From positions 1-64,000 of the forward strand of contig DLHF01000018.1 in NCBI GenBank assembly GCA_002483085.1: DNA of 64,000 bases, given 5' to 3'. This document shows, one piece after another, positions 7,308 through 15,356 of the stretch. The stretch comes from Ignavibacteria bacterium UBA7675. Lineage in GTDB: Bacteria > Bacteroidota > Ignavibacteria > Kapaibacteriales > UB7675. The translations under genes and the position numbers were made by a program. Positions within the stretch are counted from its first letter, which is position 1. The number at the start of each line of letters is the position of its first letter. The notes below the pieces were generated by a model. That model was not told the DNA's origin and did not search any database. It worked only from the letters and a program-made list of their open reading frames with translations.

Positions 7308-8003
7308 CTATCGCTTTACGCCTTCGAGCACCACGACAAATTCGCCTTTTTGGGATTGCCGGGCGCTGAGTATTTCGCAGCAGTGCTGCACCGTGCCGCG
7401 CAGAAGCTCTTCGTGCAGCTTGGTAAGCTCGCGGCACACGCAAATGCGCCTCTCGGCAGCGCCTGCTCCTGCAAGCTCTTCGAGCAGCCGCACAATGCGG
7501 TAAGGCGATTCGTACAGCACGACTGTTCGCTCTTCGGCGACCACGCGCTCTACAAATGTTTTTCGCCCTTTTTTGTGGGGCGGAAATCCCATATACGTAA
7601 ACTCATTTGTTGGAAGGCCAGCAGCCATCACAGCCAGCAGAAACGCCGACGGCCCGGCCAGCGGAACTACTCGTATGCCCGCTTCGTGTGCCTGCGCTAC
7701 AACGCGATAACCGGGGTCGGATATACAAGGGGCTCCAGCATCGCTTACCAATGCCACCGAGCCACCGTTGCGCACGATGTCGAGCAAGCGACCAGCGCTC
7801 GCTTCTTCGTTGTGCTCGTGGTAGCTTATGAGTTTTTTTGCAGAAATTTCCAGCAGCCTGAATAGCTGCCCCGTCGTGCGGGTATCCTCGCAGGCAACAA
7901 CATCCACACGGCGCAGATAGTCCAGCGCACGCAGTGTTATATCGCCAAGATTGCCGATAGGAACGGGTATAAGATACAGAGCTGGTTCGAGCGTGTCCTG
8001 CAT
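7308..8003 (-). CDS. rsmI: 16S rRNA 2'-O-ribose C1402 methyltransferase
   Basis: Methylates C1402 of 16S rRNA at the ribose 2'-O with SAM in the ribosomal P site (family knowledge). The 231 residues show the RsmI/YraL blocks: L-Y-L-I-P-V-P-I-G-N-L-G-D-I-T at the N-terminus, A-C-E-D-T-R-T-T, S-Y-H-E-H-N-E, V-A-L-V-S-D-A-G-A-P-C-I-S-D-P-G-Y and P-L-A-G-P-S-A. The C-terminal part is a little short compared with many homologues (about 280). The start at 8003 (M-Q-D-T-L-E-P-A-L-Y) puts the SAM domain at the very N-terminus; extension to 8111 adds non-homologous residues. Confidence 0.93.
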   Translation of the reverse strand: MQDTLEPALYLIPVPIGNLGDITLRALDYLRRVDVVACEDTRTTGQLFRLLEISAKKLISYHEHNEEASAGRLLDIVRNGGSVALVSDAGAPCISDPGYRVVAQAHEAGIRVVPLAGPSAFLLAVMAAGLPTNEFTYMGFPPHKKGRKTFVERVVAEERTVVLYESPYRIVRLLEELAGAGAAERRICVCRELTKLHEELLRGTVQHCCEILSARQSQKGEFVVVLEGVKR

Positions 8004-8441
8004 GCACAGCAGTAAAAAAACGGAGATTACTCCGCATTGTGTGGAACTCAACCGGCCCGAGGTAGGTTCATTCCGCCGGTTGCCCGGTGTACAGCGCACC
8101 CGGGCTCGCAAAGATACAAAATTCCGGCAAACCGCATAGGCGCGGTGCGGCCTGTATCAATAAAAACCTATAGCCTACATTTTGGCACGTGCCAGCAGCA
8201 GCCGTAGATAGCCACGCAAGCTGATGCAGATGCAACGCTCGCCACTGAAATGCGGTAAAGGTCGTACACCACGAGGCGGACGTCCTCGCATCGTTCTTAC
8301 GATAACTGCAGCGCGGTGCAGAGAACGGCACAAGGCCGAAGACAGAAGCGAAAAAAGGATGAGGAAAATTTTGTCATTGCCGAAACAGTTTAGTAGTACG
8401 TGCGTATTTTGCCGCATTCTTAACACTCCGCAGGAAACAGT
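8004..8441. other. Intergenic stretch between rsmI and a barrel gene
   Basis: A 438-base divergent spacer without a gene. It holds one copy of intergenic repeat family 1 (8251-8350). The left third overlaps an in-frame extension of rsmI that I judged non-coding. Promoters for both flanking genes should be here, but no clear match to the Bacteroidota TTTG / TAnnTTTG pattern was evident. Confidence 0.5.
8251..8350 (+). repeat. Intergenic repeat family 1, copy B
   Basis: Contains ACACCACGAGGCGGACG, a 42-bp block identical (inverted) to copy A, GCAGCGCGGTGCAGAG and AAGGCCGAAGACAGAAGCG. The inner ATCGT-TCTT-ACGAT could form a small hairpin. Confidence 0.8.
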
Positions 8442-9107
8442 ATGTCCTCCTTTGCACTTATGCTTTGTGTGCTCGTTTGCGCCGCTTGCACGGCTACTGC
8501 CCAGACCGACGAGTTCCGCATTGGCTTTGGCGCTGCAATCAACCCTATCTCTATACTCACAGAAAGCGATGGAAGCGACGGCAACCTGACAGTACCTGTC
8601 CAGACAGCGGCGATTTTCCTTCCTATGCTCTTTGGAGAACACCTGCGCATCGAGCCGCAATTCAGCCTCATAAGCCTGTCGGAAAGCAAGGTGACAAAAG
8701 ACGATGCAGGAAAGACACGCGGAACGTATGAAGGCAACACGTCGGGCTTAATGCTCGGCACAGGAGTTTTTTACGGATTCCATCTCGATACTTCTACCAA
8801 AGGATATATCGGCGCGCGGATGGGTATTATCAGCTCTTCCAGCTCGGCAGTATTTACCCCTGTAAGCGGAGGGGAATCGCATGTGTCGTACTCGCAGATC
8901 AATCTATTTTACGGTCCGGCAATAGGCGGGGAATACTATCTTTCGTCGCGTATGAGCTTGGGCATGGAGGTAGGACTCAATATTCTTTCCTACGGAAAGG
9001 TGGAATACGAAGCCCAGCCTTCGATCTCTGATCCCTCGCGTGCGGATATCGACCAGACAATGGTAAGCACTGGCGCCTTGGTGTTTGCACGATTGTATCT
9101 CAATTGA
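8442..9107 (+). CDS. Outer-membrane beta-barrel protein
   Basis: A 221-residue exported protein. The signal peptide spans about residues 1-20 (Leu/Cys/Ala-rich core, A-T-A before Q-T-D). The rest alternates polar and hydrophobic residues in short strands (F-R-I-G-F-G-A-A-I-N, Y-I-G-A-R-M-G-I-I, G-M-E-V-G-L-N-I-L) and ends in an aromatic/hydrophobic strand, A-R-L-Y-L-N, as small OmpW/OmpA-like barrels do. CAGGAAACAG lies directly before the ATG at 8442. Ligand unknown. It is alone on its strand, next to repeat copy B. Confidence 0.78.
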   Translation: MSSFALMLCVLVCAACTATAQTDEFRIGFGAAINPISILTESDGSDGNLTVPVQTAAIFLPMLFGEHLRIEPQFSLISLSESKVTKDDAGKTRGTYEGNTSGLMLGTGVFYGFHLDTSTKGYIGARMGIISSSSSAVFTPVSGGESHVSYSQINLFYGPAIGGEYYLSSRMSLGMEVGLNILSYGKVEYEAQPSISDPSRADIDQTMVSTGALVFARLYLN

Positions 9108-9215
9108 TACATGCTACAAAGAGCAGAGCTTCTCGTGGCAATCCAGCACCGATGTAGCGGAATTTGCGGGCTTTGCGGCTGCTGGTGTCGATATACAGAT
9201 GGGTCCATTCGCTGA

Positions 9216-9716
9216 TTAATTCAGTCTTACAGGCCCTTGCATATCGCCATTATTTTTCTCGCGACGCCGTTCGGCGAAAAACGCGCGAATGATACCAGCG
9301 CAATCGTGGCTGAGCACGCCGCTGTCGACACTGCATCGATGGTTAAGGCGCGAGTCCTGCGTAATAGTGTACAGCGATGTACAGGCACCAGCTTTGGGGT
9401 CGGGAGCACCAAACACAATGCGTGGAATGCGAGCGAGCACAATCGCCCCGGCACACATCGGGCATGGCTCGATACTTACATACAGTGTGCAGTCCAGCAG
9501 CCGCCTGCTGCCGAGATGGCTCGCCGCCGCTGTAATCGCAATCATCTCTGCATGAGCAGTCGGGTCCTGAAGCATTTCTATCTGGTTGTATCCTTTCCCG
9601 ATCACCTTGTTCCCGTGCACAACCACCGCGCCAATAGGCACTTCCTTGAGTTCGTAAGCCTTTTCGGCTTCGCGCAGCGCAAGGCGCATGTAATCTTCGT
9701 CGTTCCTCTCAAACAT
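9216..9716 (-). CDS. tadA: tRNA adenosine(34) deaminase
   Basis: Deaminates the wobble adenosine of tRNA-Arg(ACG) to inosine in the cytosol. The 166 residues contain the zinc/catalytic motifs H-A-E (T-A-H-A-E-M, about residues 56-61) and P-C-P-M-C-A-G (about 87-93), plus E-V-P-I-G-A-V-V-V and R-I-V-F-G-A-P-D-P-K-A-G-A. The start at 9716 (M-F-E-R-N-D-E-D-Y-M) has AAAGGAC upstream. It overlaps the end of the Nudix gene by eight bases, so the two are probably translationally coupled. Confidence 0.94.
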   Translation of the reverse strand: MFERNDEDYMRLALREAEKAYELKEVPIGAVVVHGNKVIGKGYNQIEMLQDPTAHAEMIAITAAASHLGSRRLLDCTLYVSIEPCPMCAGAIVLARIPRIVFGAPDPKAGACTSLYTITQDSRLNHRCSVDSGVLSHDCAGIIRAFFAERRREKNNGDMQGPVRLN

Positions 9717-10134
9717 GGTCGCCGTCCTTTGTTGTTGAATCAAAGAGTTCTTGCAATTGCGCGCACACCTTCCTATTGCCTTCCAGAATATCGAAGTTGC
9801 CGAGATCAGCCGGGGTCACCCACACAATTTCGTAAAATTCAACATTTTCAGGCTCGCCATCGAACGCATCCACGATATAGTAGAGCACTTCAAACGCACC
9901 GCCGTCGGAATACACGTTTCTGTCGGAACGAAACTGCCGCCAGCGAACAGGTATTGCGTTTATCTCTTCGCGAAGCTCGCGCACAAGGGCTTCTTCGTGA
10001 GTTTCTCCGGGCTCCACTTTCCCGCCGGGAAATTCCCAGCGCAGTTCGTACTTCTGTCCGGGCTTGCGCTGGCATAAAAGGATCATTCCGTCGCGCACAA
10101 GAATGCCGACCACGACATTGACCGCCTGAGTCAT
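9709..10134 (-). CDS. Nudix hydrolase, MutT/8-oxo-dGTPase-like
   Basis: A 141-residue Nudix enzyme. The Nudix box G-G-K-V-E-P-G-E-T-H-E-E-A-L-V-R-E-L-R-E with E-I-N-A following (about residues 37-59) is complete. The preceding C-Q-R-K-P-G-Q-K-Y-x-L-x-W-E-F-P fits the MutT group that hydrolyses 8-oxo-dGTP to the monophosphate, so the likely role is nucleotide-pool sanitation. It lies 50 bases after the DUF4835 gene and overlaps tadA, giving a three-gene minus-strand unit. Confidence 0.88.
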   Translation of the reverse strand: MTQAVNVVVGILVRDGMILLCQRKPGQKYELRWEFPGGKVEPGETHEEALVRELREEINAIPVRWRQFRSDRNVYSDGGAFEVLYYIVDAFDGEPENVEFYEIVWVTPADLGNFDILEGNRKVCAQLQELFDSTTKDGDHV

Positions 10135-10184
10135 AAAGAATATGGGGGTATGTAATAGAGAATTCTGCCTGCCCGGGGCAGCAG

Positions 10185-11099
10185 TTACCGGCCTTCTTCG
10201 GCGCGTTCGTATATTTCGGTATGCGATGGATCAAGGTAGCGCAGTTTGGAAAAGACATCTCCTCCGGCAGTGTACCCCGCAAATATATCTGCGAATTCCT
10301 GGTGTTTTGCGTCAAAGAACGCCTGGAGCAGCACACTGCGGCGACCCAGACTATTTTTGAAACGCACCATATCCGAGAGAATTTTGTCGATATTTTGCAG
10401 GCTTTTTACACGGTCGGATGCAATCTGATCCATACCATCTGCATAGTAGGAAAAGAGCAAACGGCGAAAAGTTTCGGAGCGAAGATCGGTAAGTTCGGAG
10501 ACAAGATTATAGCGTGTAAAATCGCCCGGCTCGCTTACCATTTCATAGCCCGGGGCTCCGGAAGCAGAGCCGAGCTGCCACAGTTCGCGCGCGGCCTGAT
10601 AGCGAGGAAGGCCATCGAGTTCAGTATAAGTATCTAAGTCCATTCCAATCACGAGCTGTATATAAAAATCCAAAAGGGTGGCCATCGGATCAAAACGCTG
10701 TGGCTGGTAGGTAAACACAGCATTGCGCGAGTATGGGAATTGCCATTTTTCATCGTACAGGCGCCATGTAATCGACTGGGATGCGGCGGCACCATCGAGA
10801 ACACGCCTTGCCACAACAAACAAACGCGCTTGGTACATATCGCCGCTTTTACCTGTGATATAAATAGTAATATCGACAGGAATCCGGTCGCCTTCCCACT
10901 CTATTGTAGTATAAGCGGTATTGTTAATGTAGTTTTCCAAATCATCTTTCATCGTGGTAATCTCATCGCGCTTGTCGATGGGCAACTGGTCATAGTTGAC
11001 TGTCACCGTCGCCCGGACTTCCTGCCCCAATGCACCTGCATACGCCATCAGCGAAAAAACAGTTGCCAAAAGAAAAAAAGCTCGTACTTTTACTGTCAT
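10185..11099 (-). CDS. DUF4835 family secreted protein (T9SS-associated family)
   Basis: A 304-residue exported protein. The signal peptide ends about residue 24 (A-L-G-Q-E-V). The body starts with A-T-V-T-V-N-Y-D-Q-L and carries the family signature pieces D-L-E-N-Y-I-N-N-T, W-R-L-Y-D-E-K-W-Q-F-P-Y and D-F-Y-I-Q-L-V-I-G-M-D-L-D-T-Y. This matches DUF4835, found across Bacteroidota; I recall that some annotation sources name it PorD and link it to type IX secretion, but I cannot confirm that here. The ATG at 11099 has AAGGTGAT upstream. Only 37 bases separate it from the divergent barrel gene. Confidence 0.8.
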   Translation of the reverse strand: MTVKVRAFFLLATVFSLMAYAGALGQEVRATVTVNYDQLPIDKRDEITTMKDDLENYINNTAYTTIEWEGDRIPVDITIYITGKSGDMYQARLFVVARRVLDGAAASQSITWRLYDEKWQFPYSRNAVFTYQPQRFDPMATLLDFYIQLVIGMDLDTYTELDGLPRYQAARELWQLGSASGAPGYEMVSEPGDFTRYNLVSELTDLRSETFRRLLFSYYADGMDQIASDRVKSLQNIDKILSDMVRFKNSLGRRSVLLQAFFDAKHQEFADIFAGYTAGGDVFSKLRYLDPSHTEIYERAEEGR

Positions 11100-11136
11100 T
11101 ACATCACCTTTGAATACAACAGAGCTGCACCTGTTT

Positions 11137-11973
11137 ATGTGTACATTGCTCTCTAAATTAGCCTGTGTTGGCCTTTTCGCCAACTTTTTCCTTGCAATGG
11201 CGCTGATCGGCGATGTCGAAGCGCTGGCACAGAACCTGCCGGGAAGCTATCGCACCAGCCTACCGGATGCAAGTGGAAAAACACTTATTGCCGACTATAC
11301 CAGCCTTTGCAATCCCGCCCTGCTCGTTGATCTTGATTCGGCCATAGCCGCAGTCGTCGTCACGCCGTCGCGCTTCGGTATGCCCGAGCTCGCTTGTAGC
11401 GATATACTGGCGGCTTGGAACACCAACAGCGTTGCCTATGGCTTCGCAATCAGCGGCACCGGAAGCTCTCTCTATAACGAACTATCCGCAAAGGGATTTT
11501 TTGCCCTAACGCCAACGCAGGATTTTGCTGTAGGCGTCGGACTCGCAGTCTACCGGCTCGGCATTCGAGATTCACCAGCGCACATAGCGCTGTATGCCGA
11601 TATTGGCATTCGCCTTCGCTTGGCGCAGGAGCTCACCACGGGCATAGCGCTGCACAATGTAACTCGTTCCGGCCTTGGAGGCAATTCCCTCATCGACCAA
11701 GCGGCGCTGCTGTCGGCAGGCCTACAGCTCTCGCCCGATGTAGCAGCGTCGACAGGCGTCCTTGTCCAACCGGGTGCTCCATCGTCATTTCTGCTGGCGG
11801 CCTCCTGCACAGCGGCTTCTTCCGTGCAGTTGAGGCTTGGTTTCCAAACCTTCCCGCGTTCAGCCGAAGGCGGCATAGCCTGGTCGTTCTCTTCATTCAC
11901 CATCACCGGTACGATGCACTACCACAGCGATCTCGGTTTCAGCCAAACCGTAGGCTGCCTCTACCGGTGGTAA
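11137..11973 (+). CDS. Outer-membrane barrel protein (PorV/PorQ-like appearance)
   Basis: A 278-residue exported protein with a signal peptide of about 30 residues ending A-L-A-Q before N-L-P-G. The N-terminal C-N-P-A-L-L resembles the N-P-A motif near the start of PorV/PorQ and FadL-like barrels. The rest is amphipathic strand after strand (for example V-G-V-G-L-A-V-Y-R-L, L-R-L-G-F-Q-T-F) and ends Y-H-S-D-L-G-F-S-Q-T-V-G-C-L-Y-R-W, a normal barrel terminus. It precedes the helix-hairpin-helix barrel gene by 13 bases, so they are one operon. Exact function unknown. Confidence 0.75.
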   Translation: MCTLLSKLACVGLFANFFLAMALIGDVEALAQNLPGSYRTSLPDASGKTLIADYTSLCNPALLVDLDSAIAAVVVTPSRFGMPELACSDILAAWNTNSVAYGFAISGTGSSLYNELSAKGFFALTPTQDFAVGVGLAVYRLGIRDSPAHIALYADIGIRLRLAQELTTGIALHNVTRSGLGGNSLIDQAALLSAGLQLSPDVAASTGVLVQPGAPSSFLLAASCTAASSVQLRLGFQTFPRSAEGGIAWSFSSFTITGTMHYHSDLGFSQTVGCLYRW

Positions 11974-11986
11974 TTATACAACTTTT

Positions 11987-13915
11987 ATGCTTCTTATTCT
12001 TCTGCTCGCCATTGTGTGCATGCCGTCGGTGTATGCACAAACTGACACAAGCATCGAGTCGCTGTTAGAATCTGTGGCACAGGACACAGATGTATCACCA
12101 GAACTCGACGCCGTCGATTATTTTATGGCTCACCCCCTGCCGCTGCGCCAAGCTACAGCAAAAGAACTACTCCTGATACCGGGGTTTTCTACAGCCACAG
12201 CGCGGGCAATTATTAGATTGGCTCGTACCGATACCGTACAGCATTGCGAGCAGATCGCTGCACAACTCGCCCTTTCTGATGAGCAACTACAGCTCCTGCT
12301 CCTCTGTACGACACTCGAAGCAGCTCCCCTCCCTGTTGTTGCCACCTACCGGGCACGATATCGCACACGGCTCAATCCGGTGCGTGGATTTGAAGAGAAT
12401 AGCTTTACAGGCTCGCCATTAGCATTGTACCAGAGGCTTACGACAGCTTTTTCGCATGTGGAAGCATCAATAGCAGCGGACAAGGACGCTGGCGAGCAGT
12501 CCGTCTTCGACTTCGCAGGAGGGTATATTTATGCGGATATTAGCCGCGTCCAGTTGCTGCTTGGCGACTATACTGTGCAGAGCGGTATGGGCACCACTCT
12601 CGGACGTCTGTTCGGCTCGCGCAAAGGCGGCAATGTCATTGCTCCCGCAGTGCATAGCCGAACGGGCATTATACCACAGCGCTCGGCGATGGAACAGAAC
12701 TTTTTTCGCGGGATAGCTCTCGCATATCCCATCCCGCTCGGCACTTCCGACACATTAGCTATGGCACTTTGGTTCTCATCGCTCCGGCGCGCTGCAACCA
12801 TCGACACCGCAACCGGGGCTGCGACATCGCTCGACGCAGATGGCTACTTTCGCACAGAGGCAGAAATTGCGCGGCGCGGAACCCTTGGCGAACAGGCGGC
12901 AGGGTGGATGGCAGAATGGCAAAGCGAACGCTTTAGCCTAGGCGCATCAGCGTTGAACCTGCGCTACAGCACGCCTCTGCACAGCAGCTCGCGCTCGGTG
13001 TTGGAAGGAGCCAAAGGGGTCTTGCTGTCGCTCCATGGTATTGTGTCCACAGGCGGAATGACCACAGCAGCCGAGGTAGCGCGAGATGCTTCGGGGTACA
13101 TCAGCGTGCGCACAGGGTTGGAATATCGCATAGGTGCTCTGCAATGTGCATTGTCGTTTCGCAGTTTCCCTCCGGATTTTCGCTCCCCTTTTGGCTCTTC
13201 TTTTGGAGAATCGACACAGCCAGCAAACGAAACAGGCTTGTACATCGGCTGCACGTGGCGCGCTTCGTCGGCATTGCGTATATCGCTGTATGCAGATATC
13301 TACCACACGCCCGGCCCGACGTTTACAGTGCCGGTGCCAGTGCGCGGACTCGACTTCTCCGGCGAAGCCCAGCTCGCGATCTCGCGCAACACCACTGCGC
13401 TTTTCCGCCTTCGCCGCGAAGACAAAACCGATGCTATGAGCAGCGAAGCGGGCAAATTAATATTCCAAAATCGACGCCTCGGTATGCGCGTAGAAATTAC
13501 TCACGACCTCTCCGACTCCCTGCGCGTGCGCTTTCGCTGCGAAGCCGTGCATCGTTCCTTCGATATAGCAGGCAAGGCAGAGACAGGCTTGCTCTGCTTC
13601 CTCGAAGCGCGGTATCGCTTGGGAACGCTACTTTCCGCAGCGTCGCGCATTGCGCTGTACAATACCGATAGCTTCAGCTCGGCAATCTGGGCTTACGAGC
13701 AAACAGTGCCGGGTGCCATGTCGTCGCCAGCACACTACGGAGGTGGTATGCGTTGCACGGCGCTCTTGCAATACCGCCCCACAAGAGCAGTCACAATGAG
13801 CCTGTTTGTGGGCATCACCGCAAAAAACAATGTGGAATCGCTCGGCAGCGGGCTCATGGAAGTAGAGGGAAATACAGAACGGCAGGTAAGCGTACAGGTA
13901 GACGTGAGGTGGTAG
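11987..13915 (+). CDS. Helix-hairpin-helix domain plus beta-barrel protein
   Basis: A 642-residue exported protein. A short signal peptide (residues 1-17, ending V-Y-A-Q) is followed by a ComEA-like helix-hairpin-helix region (about 45-100; A-T-A-K-E-L-L-L-I-P-G-F-S-T-A-T-A-R-A-I) and then about 500 residues of beta-strand-rich sequence with a final V-S-V-Q-V-D-V-R-W strand. Such HhH-barrel proteins recur in Bacteroidota/Chlorobiota, and their role is not established. A periplasmic HhH tied to an outer-membrane barrel suggests handling of DNA, but HhH folds also serve protein contacts. Confidence 0.8.
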   Translation: MLLILLLAIVCMPSVYAQTDTSIESLLESVAQDTDVSPELDAVDYFMAHPLPLRQATAKELLLIPGFSTATARAIIRLARTDTVQHCEQIAAQLALSDEQLQLLLLCTTLEAAPLPVVATYRARYRTRLNPVRGFEENSFTGSPLALYQRLTTAFSHVEASIAADKDAGEQSVFDFAGGYIYADISRVQLLLGDYTVQSGMGTTLGRLFGSRKGGNVIAPAVHSRTGIIPQRSAMEQNFFRGIALAYPIPLGTSDTLAMALWFSSLRRAATIDTATGAATSLDADGYFRTEAEIARRGTLGEQAAGWMAEWQSERFSLGASALNLRYSTPLHSSSRSVLEGAKGVLLSLHGIVSTGGMTTAAEVARDASGYISVRTGLEYRIGALQCALSFRSFPPDFRSPFGSSFGESTQPANETGLYIGCTWRASSALRISLYADIYHTPGPTFTVPVPVRGLDFSGEAQLAISRNTTALFRLRREDKTDAMSSEAGKLIFQNRRLGMRVEITHDLSDSLRVRFRCEAVHRSFDIAGKAETGLLCFLEARYRLGTLLSAASRIALYNTDSFSSAIWAYEQTVPGAMSSPAHYGGGMRCTALLQYRPTRAVTMSLFVGITAKNNVESLGSGLMEVEGNTERQVSVQVDVRW

Positions 13916-14010
13916 CTCACTGATTCTCAACGAAAAATATTCGCCGCAGAAGTTGTCTTTTGCGGCAACCCAGTTCAGAGGTATATCATATGCGCTCTAT
14001 CCGCTGCCCG

Positions 14011-14070
14011 CACCTTCGGCCTCCGCACCGCGCTGCACCGCCGCCGCGTAGCTGTTCAGCCTTCATCGCT
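14011..14070 (-). repeat. Intergenic repeat family 1, copy C
   Basis: On the minus strand it reads CGCGGCGGCGGTGCAGCGCG followed by GTGCGGAGGCCGAAGGTG. It lies in the 259-base gap between two converging genes. The downstream 14071-14160 is GC-rich with short inverted segments but has no clear gene. Confidence 0.7.
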
Positions 14071-14174
14071 GATGAGCTATCGCAGAAGCTGCGCGCGGAC
14101 AAAGCGACCACGGTAACGGCGTACTAACCGCGCACCGCAGCGGCGTCCACGCCACACGATATCAGCCCTCGTAT

Positions 14175-15323
14175 TTACTTTCGGGGCAATACGACTTCAA
14201 ACGTAGAACCTTTACCTTCTTCGGTCGAGAGCCGTACTTCCCCACCGTGCAATTCCACAAACGACCGGACAATCGGAAGCCCGAGGCCCACACCGCGTTC
14301 GTTATCAGTCCCCCGGCGATAGCCTTTGGCAAATCGGTCGAATAGATGTGGCACCTGCTCTTCCGGGATGCCCACACCCGTATCAGCAATAGAGAGAATG
14401 ACTCTATCGCGGCCATCCTCATCGCTTATCTGCACACGGATACGGCCTTGCTTATGAGTGAACTTTACAGCATTGGACAGCAGATTTCCTACCACCTGGT
14501 TCAGCTTCTGCTCGTCCACCATCACCACAGCATTGCGCGAGCGGTTTTCATATTGCAGGCTTATATGTTTTTTTTCTGCCGACCTGCGATAAGTTTCCAT
14601 CACCTGGCCTACTAATATGTCGAGATCGCACGGCACAACATCGAGCTGAATCTGCATACCTGCTTCTATGCGAGCTACATTCATTAAGTCGCTTACAAGC
14701 CGCGTTAAGGAATCGGCAGTATCGGCAATCATCGAGGCAAATTCGCGTACAATAGCAGGATCGCCAGCCTCTTCTTCCAACTGCAATATTCTGGCAAGGC
14801 CGCGTATTCCCGACAGCGGCGAACGCAGATCGTGGGAGACAATCTGTAGAATACTGTTTTTCTCTTCGTTCAGCCTCTGCAAATGAACATTGGCCTCTAT
14901 AAGCTGCTGCTGCGAACGCCCGAGTTCCAACTGAAGCTGGCGTATACCGGCCAGATTCCGCACCTTGCTTACAAGTTCGTCCAGATCGTATGGCTTTATG
15001 AGAAAATCCACTGCTCCGAGTTCTAAACCGCGCTTTATGATTTCGGGTTGTTTCAGAGCAGAGAGGAACAGAAACGGAACTCCCTCGGCAGTTGACAGCT
15101 CGCGCGCGCGGGCAAGCACTGCAAACCCATCAGTGCGAGGCATCAACACATCACAAATGATAATAGTATAGCTGTTGGCAGCTATGCACTCAAGCCCCTC
15201 CTCGCCTCCGGCAGCTTCGTCGATGCGAATACCCGGCAATTCGTCTTCCAGATCGGCGCGAAGCAGCAGGCGGTTATCGCCGAGATCGTCTACAATCAAC
15301 AGTCTGATATCTGAATACTGCAT
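14175..15323 (-). CDS. Response regulator-histidine kinase hybrid (REC-HisKA-HATPase)
   Basis: A 382-residue cytoplasmic signalling protein. The N-terminal receiver (about 5-122) has acidic D12-D13, phospho-acceptor D58 in I-C-D-V-L-M-P-R-T-D-G, and K110 in L-I-K-P-Y-D. A coiled-coil linker leads to a histidine kinase core: H164 in V-S-H-D-L-R-S-P-L-S-G, N-box L-L-S-N-A-V-K-F, G1 D-T-G-V-G-I-P and G2 G-V-G-L-G-L-P. No DNA-binding domain is present. It starts 33 bases after the propeller sensor kinase gene, so they are almost certainly co-transcribed and may exchange phosphoryl groups. Confidence 0.93.
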   Translation of the reverse strand: MQYSDIRLLIVDDLGDNRLLLRADLEDELPGIRIDEAAGGEEGLECIAANSYTIIICDVLMPRTDGFAVLARARELSTAEGVPFLFLSALKQPEIIKRGLELGAVDFLIKPYDLDELVSKVRNLAGIRQLQLELGRSQQQLIEANVHLQRLNEEKNSILQIVSHDLRSPLSGIRGLARILQLEEEAGDPAIVREFASMIADTADSLTRLVSDLMNVARIEAGMQIQLDVVPCDLDILVGQVMETYRRSAEKKHISLQYENRSRNAVVMVDEQKLNQVVGNLLSNAVKFTHKQGRIRVQISDEDGRDRVILSIADTGVGIPEEQVPHLFDRFAKGYRRGTDNERGVGLGLPIVRSFVELHGGEVRLSTEEGKGSTFEVVLPRK

Positions 15324-15356
15324 AAGGTTGTTCCGCTCGTTCAGTAGAAGCCCGCA

